NCBI GenBank assembly: GCA_002311635.1
Contig: DBZJ01000151.1
Location: 1 to 38,896, forward strand
Source: Syntrophaceae bacterium UBA1163
Lineage (GTDB): Bacteria; Desulfobacterota; BSN033; UBA1163
Direction: 5' to 3'
Length of the DNA: 38,896 nt
The position numbers were made by a program, and so were the translations under genes. The notes under the pieces are model-generated. The model searched no databases and was not told the DNA's origin. It saw nothing but the letters and a program-made list of their open reading frames with translations. This document shows, in pieces, positions 1-7,874 of the stretch. The stretch's first letter is position 1; each line of letters opens with the position of its first letter.

Positions 1-231
1 ATTCACATTTTTAGAGGTTGCCTGAATTCTGTAGATATTTTTTTCCATGATAGTGAACATTCCTATTCTGGAATGATATTTGAGTTCGAACAGGCATGGC
101 CTCACTTGATTTCTGGAGGCATATTGTTTGCTCACGATGTAAATTGGAACAAGGCATTCGTTCACTTTGCAAAAGAAGTCAATAGGAAACCTTATTTTAT
201 AGATGGGTCTTTGGGATTTTTAATTAAGTAA
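1..231 (+). CDS. Class I SAM-dependent methyltransferase, 3' end only
   Basis: The first 76 codons from base 1 are open and end at TAA 229-231; the start lies outside the window. The peptide contains DIFFHDSEHSY, then FEQAWPHLISGGILFAHDVNWN. This matches the C-terminal half of small class I methyltransferases of the Methyltransf_24 type, where the HDSEHSY and GG-x-HD segments line the active site. Such genes are common among glycan and surface-polymer genes. The substrate cannot be told. It converges on cysN with only 31 bases between the stops. Confidence 0.65.
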   Translation: MHIFRGCLNSVDIFFHDSEHSYSGMIFEFEQAWPHLISGGILFAHDVNWNKAFVHFAKEVNRKPYFIDGSLGFLIK

Positions 232-262
232 GCTAAACGAAGATATGACAAGCAACAAAAAA

Positions 263-1504
263 TTAAAGAATAATACCTCCCGCGACGGGTCTGCCCTCCC
301 TTTCTAACACAAATCTTCCCATCTCAGGAATTTCAGTAAAAGGATCGACCACCACTTTTTTGTCAAGTTGAATCAAGATGTCCGCCACCTCCGCAGTCTT
401 GATGGAAGAAGCATTTTTCTCGATTAGTTCCATCGAGGCAGGGTCGAATTTTCTATGAATCTTTTCAATATGGCACGGGACCTCCTGAGTCACACACCTG
501 AAAAGGAGGGTTTCTCCGGTGCGATAACCCACGGGGTCCATCCAAAAGATGTTGGCCTTGATTTTATTCGAGATCGTGGAAGAGAGGTCTGCCGTCAAAA
601 CTTGTCCCCTCTTTACGAGATGCCTTCCCTTGAGACAAATTCCAACCGATTCTTCGAAATGAGCCATCTTCACGCCCGTTTCGAGAAATTTCTCGATGGT
701 TTCGACGACCACTTTTTTCTTTCCGGGCAAGAGATATAGGCTTTCTCCTTTCGTGAGATGGCCCGATTCGATTCTGCCGACTAAAATCTTTTTCCCATCG
801 ACTCGATAAGAATCTTGAACGGGAAAACGAAGCGGTTTCTCCTCTATTTTTAAGTCATGAAAGGTGTCCAGGGCCTGCAAGACGGTCGGGCCGTCAAACC
901 AGGAGAGTTTCTCTGAAGGACTGGCCACATTATCTCCATGGATGGCCGAGATGGGCAGAACAAAGGTGGGATGGACATTCAATTTATTTAAGAACTCGGT
1001 AACCTCTGCCTTTAAATCGAAAAATTTATCCTTGGAATAATTGACCAGGTCTATCTTATTCAAGAGGACGCATACCTGTTTCAGACCCAGCATGCCTAAG
1101 ATATAGGCGTGGCGTTTGGTTTGATCTTGAACCCCCTCGAAAGAATCGATGATCAATAAGGCGGCCTCTGCTTGGCTGGAGCCTGTGATCATATTTTTTA
1201 AGAATTCTTTGTGGCCAGGGGCATCGATAATCACGTATCTTCTCTTCTTCGTTTTGAAAAAAGTCTGGGTCGTATCGATCGTGATCCCTCTCGATCTCTC
1301 CTCTTCGAGACAATCCATCACAAAAGCGAATTCCAGTCGTTTGCCGAGCTCCTCAGAACTCTTTTGTATCTCTACGAATTTATCGGGAGGGAGACAATCC
1401 GTATCGTAAAGCAACCTGCCAATGAGGGTACTCTTCCCATGATCCACGTGGCCGACAATGACGATGGGAAGGGCTCTTTCTTCAATGCTCGCTTTACTGC
1501 TCAT
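263..1504 (-). CDS. cysN: Sulfate adenylyltransferase subunit 1 (CysN-like GTPase)
   Basis: A translation-factor-type GTPase of 413 aa. G1 is GHVDHGKST (residues ~18-26), the switch I region carries RGITID, G3 is DAPGH and G4 is NKID; beta-barrel domains 2 and 3 follow. CysN couples GTP hydrolysis to APS synthesis by CysD, which lies just upstream on the same strand. It is shorter than E. coli CysN (about 475 aa) and has no fused CysC APS kinase domain. Its G3 segment (DAPGHKEFLKNMITG) is closer to EF-1A/EF-Tu than to enterobacterial CysN. The ATG at 1502-1504 has an AGGAG ribosome site just upstream. A four-helix-bundle gene separates it from cysD, which is unusual. No APS kinase or APS reductase gene is visible here. 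Confidence 0.85.
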   Translation of the reverse strand: MSSKASIEERALPIVIVGHVDHGKSTLIGRLLYDTDCLPPDKFVEIQKSSEELGKRLEFAFVMDCLEEERSRGITIDTTQTFFKTKKRRYVIIDAPGHKEFLKNMITGSSQAEAALLIIDSFEGVQDQTKRHAYILGMLGLKQVCVLLNKIDLVNYSKDKFFDLKAEVTEFLNKLNVHPTFVLPISAIHGDNVASPSEKLSWFDGPTVLQALDTFHDLKIEEKPLRFPVQDSYRVDGKKILVGRIESGHLTKGESLYLLPGKKKVVVETIEKFLETGVKMAHFEESVGICLKGRHLVKRGQVLTADLSSTISNKIKANIFWMDPVGYRTGETLLFRCVTQEVPCHIEKIHRKFDPASMELIEKNASSIKTAEVADILIQLDKKVVVDPFTEIPEMGRFVLEREGRPVAGGIIL

Positions 1505-1520
1505 AGAAGTCTCCTCTTTA

Positions 1521-1539
1521 TAGGGGTTAGGGATTGGGG
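1521..1539. repeat. Left arm of perfect 19-bp inverted repeat flanking the four-helix-bundle gene
   Basis: taggggttagggattgggg is the exact reverse complement of 1965-1983. Further degenerate copies of the same word (gttagggattag, gttaggga) continue to 1560 and supply the stop codon of the gene at 1554. Confidence 0.9.
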
Positions 1540-1553
1540 GTTAGGGATTAGAG

Positions 1554-1940
1554 TTAGGGATCCGTTATAGATCGAGGTTTGGTCAACTTCTTCGTTAACC
1601 CCCGAATCATCTTACCCATTGAGTTCATTTGATCAATGAGATACTCCGTCCTTTCGTTGGAGATATATCCCAGCTCTTTTGCGATTGATATCTGCGTTTC
1701 CAGCTCAGCCAATGATCCTAACGCAATACTGAGAAACTGTATGAATTCTGATTTGTGCTGTCGAATATGTCCTTCAGAAATGTTTGATGGAATAGAGATT
1801 GCTGATCGCCGCATGTGGTTCGTTAGCCCGTAAAGTTCTTCCTTCGGGAAGTTTCGTGTTTCTTCGTAGACTTCTTTAACCAATTTAATCCCTCTTTGCC
1901 AAATCATCAGATCTCTGAAACTTTTGATCTGTTTTTCCAT
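1554..1940 (-). CDS. Four-helix-bundle protein (S23/IVP family, TIGR02436-like)
   Basis: A 128-aa all-helical protein with the family hallmarks: FRDLMIWQRGIKLVKEVYE at the start, FPKEELYGLTNHMRRSAISIPSNISEGH in the middle, and FLSIALGSLAELETQISIAKELGY after it. The fold is that of proteins encoded in 23S rRNA intervening sequences and of the Avd accessory protein of diversity-generating retroelements. Stand-alone members have no settled function; a basic nucleic-acid-binding pentamer is known for Avd. It lies between cysD and cysN on the same strand, bounded by a perfect 19-bp inverted repeat, so it looks inserted into an existing gene pair. Its last two codons and stop lie in the repeat. AGGGG precedes the ATG. 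No reverse transcriptase or variable repeat pair was seen nearby. Confidence 0.85.
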   Translation of the reverse strand: MEKQIKSFRDLMIWQRGIKLVKEVYEETRNFPKEELYGLTNHMRRSAISIPSNISEGHIRQHKSEFIQFLSIALGSLAELETQISIAKELGYISNERTEYLIDQMNSMGKMIRGLTKKLTKPRSITDP

Positions 1941-1964
1941 AGGCCCCTTGCCTAATTATTTAAT

Positions 1965-1983
1965 CCCCAATCCCTAACCCCTA
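1965..1983. repeat. Right arm of perfect 19-bp inverted repeat flanking the four-helix-bundle gene
   Basis: ccccaatccctaaccccta pairs base for base with 1521-1539. The word continues as gtccctg to 1990, a few bases before the cysD stop at 1999-2001. I see no clear target-site duplication outside the arms. Confidence 0.9.
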
Positions 1984-1998
1984 GTCCCTGTTTTTCCG

Positions 1999-2802
1999 TT
2001 ACATATATCCCAGGGCCCTCAGCTTTTGCATCGTATAGGTATTTTCTTTATCTTGGGCTCTTCCTGATCTTTCAGAGGTCTTTGAAATTCTAATTTCTTC
2101 AACAATTTCATCTATGGTTTGAGCATTCGAATCAATGGGAGAGCAACACGTGACGCACCCGATACTCCGGTATCTTTTCCCATTCTTGCTAAAGTAGAGA
2201 GGGACGATGGGGAGTCCTTCTCGTTTGACGTAATTCCAGATGTCGTATTCTGTAAAGTGAAGAAGGGGATGAATCCTAAAATGCTCCTCCTCTTCAACGG
2301 TCGATTGGTATTGATCCCATAGTTCGGCGGGCTGATTTTCATAATCCCATTTAAACTGAGAATCCCTTGGCGAGAAATATCTTTCTTTTGCCCGGATCCC
2401 ATGCTCGTCCCTCCGGATGCCTAAAAGGATGGCCTTCAAACGATATTTCTTAATGACCATTTTGAGAGCATTTGTCTTTAATTCGTTGCAACAGTCCAAT
2501 TTGCTTCCCTGACCCGGTCCCATTCCTTCCTTAAGTTTTTCTTCGTTTCTCCCGATCAGTAAACGAAGATTCCATTCTTTCGCTCTTTCATCTCTAAATC
2601 GATACATCTCCGGGAACTTGTAACCGGTATCGATATGAATGATGGGGAAGGGAATGGCACCGAAAAATGCTTTGCGGCAAAGCCAGAGCAGCGTCGTGGA
2701 ATCCTTGCCGACAGACCACAACATGGCGATATCCTTGAATTGGTAGTAGGCCTCCCGGATGATATAGATACTCTTGTTTTCTAATCTTGTTAAGTGATCC
2801 AT
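1999..2802 (-). CDS. cysD: Sulfate adenylyltransferase subunit 2 (CysD-like PP-loop enzyme)
   Basis: A 267-aa PP-loop ATP pyrophosphatase of the PAPS reductase/CysD superfamily. The PP-loop is WSVGKDSTTLLW (residues 29-40), followed by HIDTGYKFPEMYRFRD, LGIRRDEHGIRAKER and the CysD-type C-terminus SKTSERSGRAQDKE. With CysN it would adenylate sulfate to APS. The odd part is its cysteines: C104-C105 (KLDCCNEL) and C216/C219/C220 (GCVTCC). They sit where APS reductases carry their iron-sulfur CC and CxxC ligands and where E. coli CysD has none. The CysD-specific ends argue for the adenylyltransferase rather than a reductase, but the protein may bind a metal. It is about 35 aa shorter than E. coli CysD. 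Confidence 0.82.
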   Translation of the reverse strand: MDHLTRLENKSIYIIREAYYQFKDIAMLWSVGKDSTTLLWLCRKAFFGAIPFPIIHIDTGYKFPEMYRFRDERAKEWNLRLLIGRNEEKLKEGMGPGQGSKLDCCNELKTNALKMVIKKYRLKAILLGIRRDEHGIRAKERYFSPRDSQFKWDYENQPAELWDQYQSTVEEEEHFRIHPLLHFTEYDIWNYVKREGLPIVPLYFSKNGKRYRSIGCVTCCSPIDSNAQTIDEIVEEIRISKTSERSGRAQDKENTYTMQKLRALGYM

Positions 2803-2813
2803 AAACGAGTCTC

Positions 2814-4151
2814 CTATTCAGAATAATATTGAAGAATGTATTCCGTAAGATTTTGGATGGATGGTTTTTCAGAAAAAATAATCTTTTCCGGAAGAAGACA
2901 AAAGGCATCGTGCCAGGTATGCATACCTTTGAATATGTTGTAACCCAAGATTTCCTTTTTTTCCAAACTTCCCTTCAAATCGTAGCCATCGTTTGGAAGG
3001 CAGACCAAAGCCGGAGCCATCCCGCTGTAAGGTCCGTTGTAGATCTCCTCTTTTTCATAGATCTTATCAATGATCTTCTCGCCGTTTTCTCCTTTTAGGC
3101 TCCTGAGTGTTTCCTTGATGTCCCTTAATAAATCCGTTCTCTCTTCTTTTCTGACCGTGCCCCTTGGGTATCGGTCATGGTCATGAAGACAAATACGGCC
3201 GGGATCCATATTAAACGCCTTTGTTCCCTCTTCGATCCTCTCATAAAAATTGCCGTTCTTCTTTAACACCAGAAACCCCTTTTCCTCCAAGAATCGGTTG
3301 AGATAAACTTCCTTTTTCAGCGGAGCGAATCCATGGTCAGACAGGATCATAAAGAATCCTTTTTCTGAATATCTTTCATGAAACGCCTCGTACAAATATT
3401 TTATAAATTTATCCAATTCGCTATAGAACTGTAGGAAAGACTCGTAATGAGGACTTTCTTTATCTTTCGAGGCATCGAAGAAGAAGTGGTGTAGACGATC
3501 CGTCTCCGTAATACAGGCGAAGAAAAGGTCCCAGGGCTCTTTCTCAAAGAGATGGGAAATCGCTTTCTTGCGGATCTCGAAACATTCGAACAGGCTTTTC
3601 ATAAATGCCACTTTATCTTCTCTGGCCTTTTCGGCTTCCACATCAATAAGGTAATGGATGGAGTGAAGATAAGGGTAAGCGGATTCAGGGAAGGTAGCTT
3701 TCTTTAAATCGAGGGCGACGAAACCGGAGACCAGTATTCCATTCATCGGCCAGGCAGGATACGTATGAGGCACATTCAAAATAATGGACCGATAGGAACG
3801 GTTTATCCTCTCATGGTACTTTTGGGATAGGGTTGAACTTTTTCGATCCGTTCTCCCCAAAATCTCCCAAAAAGTCGGAGCCTGGATATCCTTTGAGTTC
3901 GGGAAGTATAAAGAATAGCTGTGAGGGCTTAAATCTGTAAATCCATAGATCCCATGTTCTCCGGGATTCACTCCGGTGTTAAAAGATGTCCAGGAAACCG
4001 AAGAGATGTCAGGGATAGATGCATTCATCTGGTGAAGGGTAAAGCCTTGGCTCAAAATCTTTTTTAAATTTGGCATCATGCCATTTTCTATGTAGGTGCT
4101 TAAGAGGGAATAGGGAACGCCGTCAATGCCAATGATCAAAGTCTTTTTCAT
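2814..4151 (-). CDS. Alkaline-phosphatase-superfamily phosphoesterase (type I phosphodiesterase/COG3379-like)
   Basis: About 445 aa. It opens with KKTLIIGIDGVPYSLL, where the Asp of GIDG is a metal ligand, then SSVSWTSFNTGVNPGEHGIYGF holding the Ser/Thr nucleophile region of the superfamily. Later metal-site segments are TETDRLHHF and ILSDHGF. Members hydrolyse phosphodiesters, phosphonates or nucleotides; the substrate here is unknown. There is no signal peptide, so it is probably cytoplasmic. The open frame extends upstream to a GTG at 4232 inside pstB. I prefer the ATG at 4149-4151 (or 4172) because the conserved strand begins there and overlap is avoided. It takes the place where phoU often follows pstB and precedes cysD by 11 bases. 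Confidence 0.72.
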   Translation of the reverse strand: MKKTLIIGIDGVPYSLLSTYIENGMMPNLKKILSQGFTLHQMNASIPDISSVSWTSFNTGVNPGEHGIYGFTDLSPHSYSLYFPNSKDIQAPTFWEILGRTDRKSSTLSQKYHERINRSYRSIILNVPHTYPAWPMNGILVSGFVALDLKKATFPESAYPYLHSIHYLIDVEAEKAREDKVAFMKSLFECFEIRKKAISHLFEKEPWDLFFACITETDRLHHFFFDASKDKESPHYESFLQFYSELDKFIKYLYEAFHERYSEKGFFMILSDHGFAPLKKEVYLNRFLEEKGFLVLKKNGNFYERIEEGTKAFNMDPGRICLHDHDRYPRGTVRKEERTDLLRDIKETLRSLKGENGEKIIDKIYEKEEIYNGPYSGMAPALVCLPNDGYDLKGSLEKKEILGYNIFKGMHTWHDAFCLLPEKIIFSEKPSIQNLTEYILQYYSE

Positions 4152-4188
4152 TTCTTTTGAAATTGATTTCATCTTACGTTTCTTTATA

Positions 4189-5037
4189 TTAACTGATCTC
4201 GCCAGAAATGTAAGCCCGGGTTCTTTCATCACGAGGGGAGCTGAAAAATTGTTCTGCAGGTCCGTGTTCGACCAACTCCCCTAAGTAAAGGAAGATCACA
4301 TAGTCGGCAATGCGCCGCGCCTGGCGGAGGATATGGGTGACGACCACAATCGTATAGTGGTTTTTCAGGGTCTTAAACTGTTTTTCGATCAGCTGTGCCG
4401 AGATGGGGTCGAGTGCTGACGTCGGTTCGTCAGCAAGGATGACCTCGGGTTCAACCGCCAGTGCCCGAGCGAGCGCCAACCTTTGCTGTTGGCCAATGGA
4501 AAGCTGGGCGGCTGGGGCATGTAGCCTCTCGCGGACTTCCTCCCAAAGACCGGCGAGGCGAAGGTAGTATTCGACCAAATAAGCCATCTCATGGGTTTTG
4601 CTGTGTCGTGTCTCCTCCTGTCGACCATTGGGACACAACGAATCGATGGGAATATGTTTTTCCAATTCCTGGATTTGATCAAGAAGTTCCTTTCTATTCA
4701 TCCTGTGAATCCGAGGTCCGAAGGTGATATTGTCATGAATCGACATGGGAAGAGGGTAGGGCTTCTGTGAAAGAAATCCTACCTTCTTCCTCAGATTAAG
4801 AAGATCCGCTTTCGGGTCGTAAATATCGGCGCCGTCAATCCGGACTTCCCCTTCTACCCTAATTTCGTCATAGAGATCGACCAATCGGTTCAGAGTTTTA
4901 AGAAGGGTTGTCTTTCCACAGCCAGAGGGCCCGATGATTGCAGTGATCTGGTTGTTCGGAATATCCACGGTAATATTCTGAAGCACTTTTTGATTTCCAT
5001 AAGCGACCATTAGATTCGATAAGCTGATATGCGGCAT
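4189..5037 (-). CDS. pstB: Phosphate ABC transporter ATP-binding protein PstB
   Basis: A 282-aa ABC ATPase. Walker A is GPSGCGKTT (residues ~34-42), Q-loop SQKPYPLPMSIHDNITFGPR, signature LSIGQQQRLALARAL, Walker B VILADEPTSALD and the switch VVVTH. The Q-loop PYPLP segment and the QQQRLALARAL run are typical of PstB, although the signature reads SIGQQQR rather than SGGQQQR. It is somewhat longer than the usual ~250 aa, through an insert before the signature (residues ~120-145). It energises PstC/PstA, encoded directly upstream (9-base gap). AGGAC lies ahead of the ATG at 5035-5037. Confidence 0.9.
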   Translation of the reverse strand: MPHISLSNLMVAYGNQKVLQNITVDIPNNQITAIIGPSGCGKTTLLKTLNRLVDLYDEIRVEGEVRIDGADIYDPKADLLNLRKKVGFLSQKPYPLPMSIHDNITFGPRIHRMNRKELLDQIQELEKHIPIDSLCPNGRQEETRHSKTHEMAYLVEYYLRLAGLWEEVRERLHAPAAQLSIGQQQRLALARALAVEPEVILADEPTSALDPISAQLIEKQFKTLKNHYTIVVVTHILRQARRIADYVIFLYLGELVEHGPAEQFFSSPRDERTRAYISGEIS

Positions 5038-5046
5038 TTGAATGTC

Positions 5047-5896
5047 CTATCTTATGATGTGTCTGGAGTAACGGTGGCTCAATAGCCTTGAGACAACGCT
5101 GATCAGGAGAACGATGATTAACAGAATGAGAGCTGAGGCATATGCCCGTTGCTGAACTTCAGGGATCGGGGTGGCTACCTGGAAAAAAACGGCAAGGGGG
5201 AGAGAAGCGACCGGATCGAAGAGAGACCGAGGGATGTAATCCGTGTAGCCGGTCGTAAATAGAATAGAGGCCGCATCTCCGATCCCGCGGCCGAAAGCAA
5301 GGAGAACCCCTGTGATCATCCCGGGCAGCGCCTGCCTCAGGACCACCTTGAAGGTGGTCTCGATTCTTGTGGCTCCCATGGCATAAGAAGCCTCTTTCAA
5401 TTCAGGAGGCGTCATACGAATGACTTCATCAATGGACCGTACCATGATCGGCAGCATGAGAAGGGTCAGGGCAATGATTCCACCCAGCAGAGAAGCCCTC
5501 AACCCCAGGTAAACCATAATGATAAAGCCGAAGGCTCCATAAACAATAGAAGGGGTTCCCCAGAGAATGTCGAGAGAAAGCCTGGTGATTTGGGCAAGAC
5601 GACGGCTTATATATTCCTTCTGTAAGGCAAAGGCGATGGGAAGCCCTAACAGGAAAGATAATAACGAAGCGCCAAACGCAAGGCAGAGGGATCCGACAAT
5701 GGCATTTGCAACCCCCCCCCTCTTTTCCGAGGTAGTAGCCGCCTTGCGGGGTTTGAATGAGCATTGATAGGTTGAGAGCCGAGGCCCCCTGCACCACAAT
5801 GACGACCAGAATGCCGGCAAGAACAGCGAGAACCATCGTGATGGAGGCAATCATCAAAAGCTTGAGAACGGATTCTTCAATCTTTCTTGATTTCAC
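5047..5896 (-). CDS. pstA: Phosphate ABC transporter permease PstA, interrupted by a frameshift at a G9 run
   Basis: The N-terminal part reads from GTG 5896 (MKSRKIEESVLKLLM, one membrane span, then GGYYLGKEGG). The rest continues in another frame (GGVANAIVGSLCLAFG...) to the stop at 5047, with about five membrane spans and the permease EAA loop EASYAMGATRIETTFKVVLRQALPG. The switch falls in nine consecutive C on the plus strand at 5712-5720. Eight G would give KEGGVANAIVGS, the expected PstA sequence, so the frame is off by one base. Either this is a sequencing or assembly error, or a slipped homopolymer inactivates the gene or makes it phase-variable. Starting at 5850 instead would lose the first membrane span. 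Functionally it pairs with PstC to form the channel. Confidence 0.8.
5712..5720. other. C9/G9 homopolymer at the pstA frame break
   Basis: Nine C in a row on the plus strand. The two halves of pstA are in different frames on either side, and a run of eight would restore a single frame. Confidence 0.85.
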
Positions 5897-5902
5897 GTGA
5901 AG

Positions 5903-6784
5903 TTACCTTTTTTCGACCCGCATCAGCGTCAGGTGAGCTGTCATATTGAAGGCGCTGACCACCAACAGCAGAATCAGGGCCGAAAGCAAGAGTGCGGAAT
6001 TGTAGAGCGGGATGGACATCATCTCGCCGTAGTTGTTCGCCAGCAAAGCCGGAAGAGGGTATGCAGGATCAAAAACAGAGGTTGGAACTTTGGGGACGTT
6101 TCCCACAATCATCAGGACGGCAATGGTTTCGCCAAATGCGCGCGCAAATCCAAGAATGACGGCTGATAGAATGCCATGAAAAGCGTTCCTCAGGACGACA
6201 TGCTTGATGGCTTCCCACCTTGTTGTTCCTAAAGCCAGGGCTGCCTCCCTGGCCTGGATGGGCACCGTTCGAAGCACTTCCAGCGATACGGAAATAATGA
6301 TGGGAGAAGCCATAATAGCGAGAATGATTCCTCCGGCCAGGAGGCTGTAACCCGTGGTCGGGGTATTCAGCCACTTTCCGAGAAGACATACGAAAGGCAC
6401 CACCACAATCACTCCCCAGAGTCCGTAGATGACGGAGGGAATGGCTGCCATAATGTCCACGGTGATACGGGCGATCTCTCTCAGACGGTGATGTGCGTAT
6501 TCTGAAAGATAGATGGCACTTAAAAGGCAGACCGGGACAGCCAGGATCATGGCGATAGCGGTGACTTCCAGCGTTCCGACAATAAATGGATAAAATCCGA
6601 ATTCACCCCTTAGCGGATGCCAGTTAGAAGACAGTAGGAGATGGAAGAGCGATTTTTTTTCGAGAATAGGAATCGATTTGATCAACAGGCCAAGACCGAC
6701 CAGCAAGACAAGCGAGTTGGCAAACGCCACGGCTAAAATCATCGATTTGGCAGAAAGCCGGTCCTTGATCTGTCTCCAATGCAT
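5903..6784 (-). CDS. pstC: Phosphate ABC transporter permease PstC
   Basis: A 293-aa inner-membrane protein with about six hydrophobic spans. The first is at residues ~16-36 and a large extracytoplasmic stretch follows (FHLLLSSNWHPLRGEFGFYPFIVGT), typical of PstC. The permease loop is EAALALGTTRWEAIKHVVLRNAFHGI, followed by FARAFGETIAVLMIVGN. It makes the membrane channel with PstA and docks on PstB. The ATG at 6782-6784 has GGAGG about 10 bases upstream. Only 6 bases separate it from pstA. Confidence 0.93.
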   Translation of the reverse strand: MHWRQIKDRLSAKSMILAVAFANSLVLLVGLGLLIKSIPILEKKSLFHLLLSSNWHPLRGEFGFYPFIVGTLEVTAIAMILAVPVCLLSAIYLSEYAHHRLREIARITVDIMAAIPSVIYGLWGVIVVVPFVCLLGKWLNTPTTGYSLLAGGIILAIMASPIIISVSLEVLRTVPIQAREAALALGTTRWEAIKHVVLRNAFHGILSAVILGFARAFGETIAVLMIVGNVPKVPTSVFDPAYPLPALLANNYGEMMSIPLYNSALLLSALILLLVVSAFNMTAHLTLMRVEKR

Positions 6785-6815
6785 TTCGTCGGAATCCTCC
6801 GAACCTTCTCAAATA

Positions 6816-7820
6816 TTACGGGTTAATCTCCAGTTTTTTTAATGCCCCATTGACCTGGATTTTTGTCAGCGGAATATATCCCGTCTCATCAACATATTTC
6901 TGACCGTCCGTCAAAATCCAGCGGACAAATTCCCTGGTGAGACCCTTGAAACTATTTTTCGTCAGGAGATAGAGGTTTCTTGCCAGCGGGGAAGGATAGA
7001 CCCCGGACGCAATCGCCTGAACGGCCTTGTTTTTTGTTTTTAGGTCTTCTTCCGGATCAATCTTCCCATTTTCGTTCAAATCAACAGGAACGACACGGAG
7101 ACCTTTGCACGGCAGGCCCGTTTTAAAATCGAAAGTATAATTGAGATTGTTGTAGCCGGTGCCGAGAGGGTCTTTTCGTACAGCCTCAGCAAGTCCAGGA
7201 TCCCCATAAACACCGATGCCTTGAAGGTCTTCCTGTCTTTTCCCTCCCAGATATTGTGCCCATGTCTCTGCGGCGCCACAGGAGTCCGATCGCGTGTAGA
7301 CATGGACTTTGTATTTTGAGTCACTTCCAGCAATTTCGCCCCATGTCATATCCCTGCCTTTTATCCAAAGGTCAATAAAGGTCTTTTTTTTGATCCCCTT
7401 TTGAGACAAACCGTTATGGAAAACCGGGTTCTGATCACTCATCATTGGAAATACCGCGTCTTTCACTACAGGAACATAAAATGCACCTTGTCTCACTTCT
7501 TCTTGCGTAATCTCTCTGGAAACCATCCCGACATTTACAAGACCAACCAGGGCATCGGTAACACCTTTGCCGGCCCCTCCGGCAGAGATATCAACCCTTA
7601 CTTTGGGATAAACGTTTCTGAACTCGTCCGCCCACTTAACCATCATCGGGTAGAGGGCCCAGGCACCTGATACTCTGACCGTGCCCTCAAGGGCAATAAT
7701 AATCCTGGAAGAGCCAGGCCTATTTCCGTTTACCCTTTCCTGGCCGCAGACAGCAGGCGCCATCATGAGGAAAAGAACCAACCCGAAGATGAAGCCGATA
7801 AGTCTGTTTCTAAACCACAT
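6816..7820 (-). CDS. pstS: PstS-like periplasmic substrate-binding protein
   Basis: A 334-aa secreted protein. A signal peptide (basic MWFRNR, hydrophobic core to ~residue 23, cleavage near AVCG-QE) precedes a PBP-like-2 domain. Anion-site segments are GTVRVSGAWALYP (46-58), SAGGAGKGV (79-87), MVSREI (99-104) and RSDSCGAAETW (177-187). Well-studied PstS proteins have a Ser-Gly-Thr triplet in the last segment; here it is Cys-Gly-Ala, so ligand contacts differ. Position directly upstream of pstC supports a transporter role. Phosphate is the likeliest ligand, but another oxyanion is possible because cysDN shares the directon. Lipidation at C25 is conceivable, though the lipobox is poor. Confidence 0.8.
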   Translation of the reverse strand: MWFRNRLIGFIFGLVLFLMMAPAVCGQERVNGNRPGSSRIIIALEGTVRVSGAWALYPMMVKWADEFRNVYPKVRVDISAGGAGKGVTDALVGLVNVGMVSREITQEEVRQGAFYVPVVKDAVFPMMSDQNPVFHNGLSQKGIKKKTFIDLWIKGRDMTWGEIAGSDSKYKVHVYTRSDSCGAAETWAQYLGGKRQEDLQGIGVYGDPGLAEAVRKDPLGTGYNNLNYTFDFKTGLPCKGLRVVPVDLNENGKIDPEEDLKTKNKAVQAIASGVYPSPLARNLYLLTKNSFKGLTREFVRWILTDGQKYVDETGYIPLTKIQVNGALKKLEINP

Positions 7821-7874
7821 CCTTCCATCCCCCTTTTAAATGAGGGTTCAATCACCTGTTTTGGACAAAAGCCT

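Noticed and set aside
455..739. Plus-strand open frame inside cysN
   Set aside because: Antisense to the conserved C-terminal barrels of CysN; no family signature.
1554..1940. Diversity-generating retroelement accessory protein Avd
   Set aside because: Same fold family, but no reverse transcriptase and no template/variable repeat pair is seen in the window.
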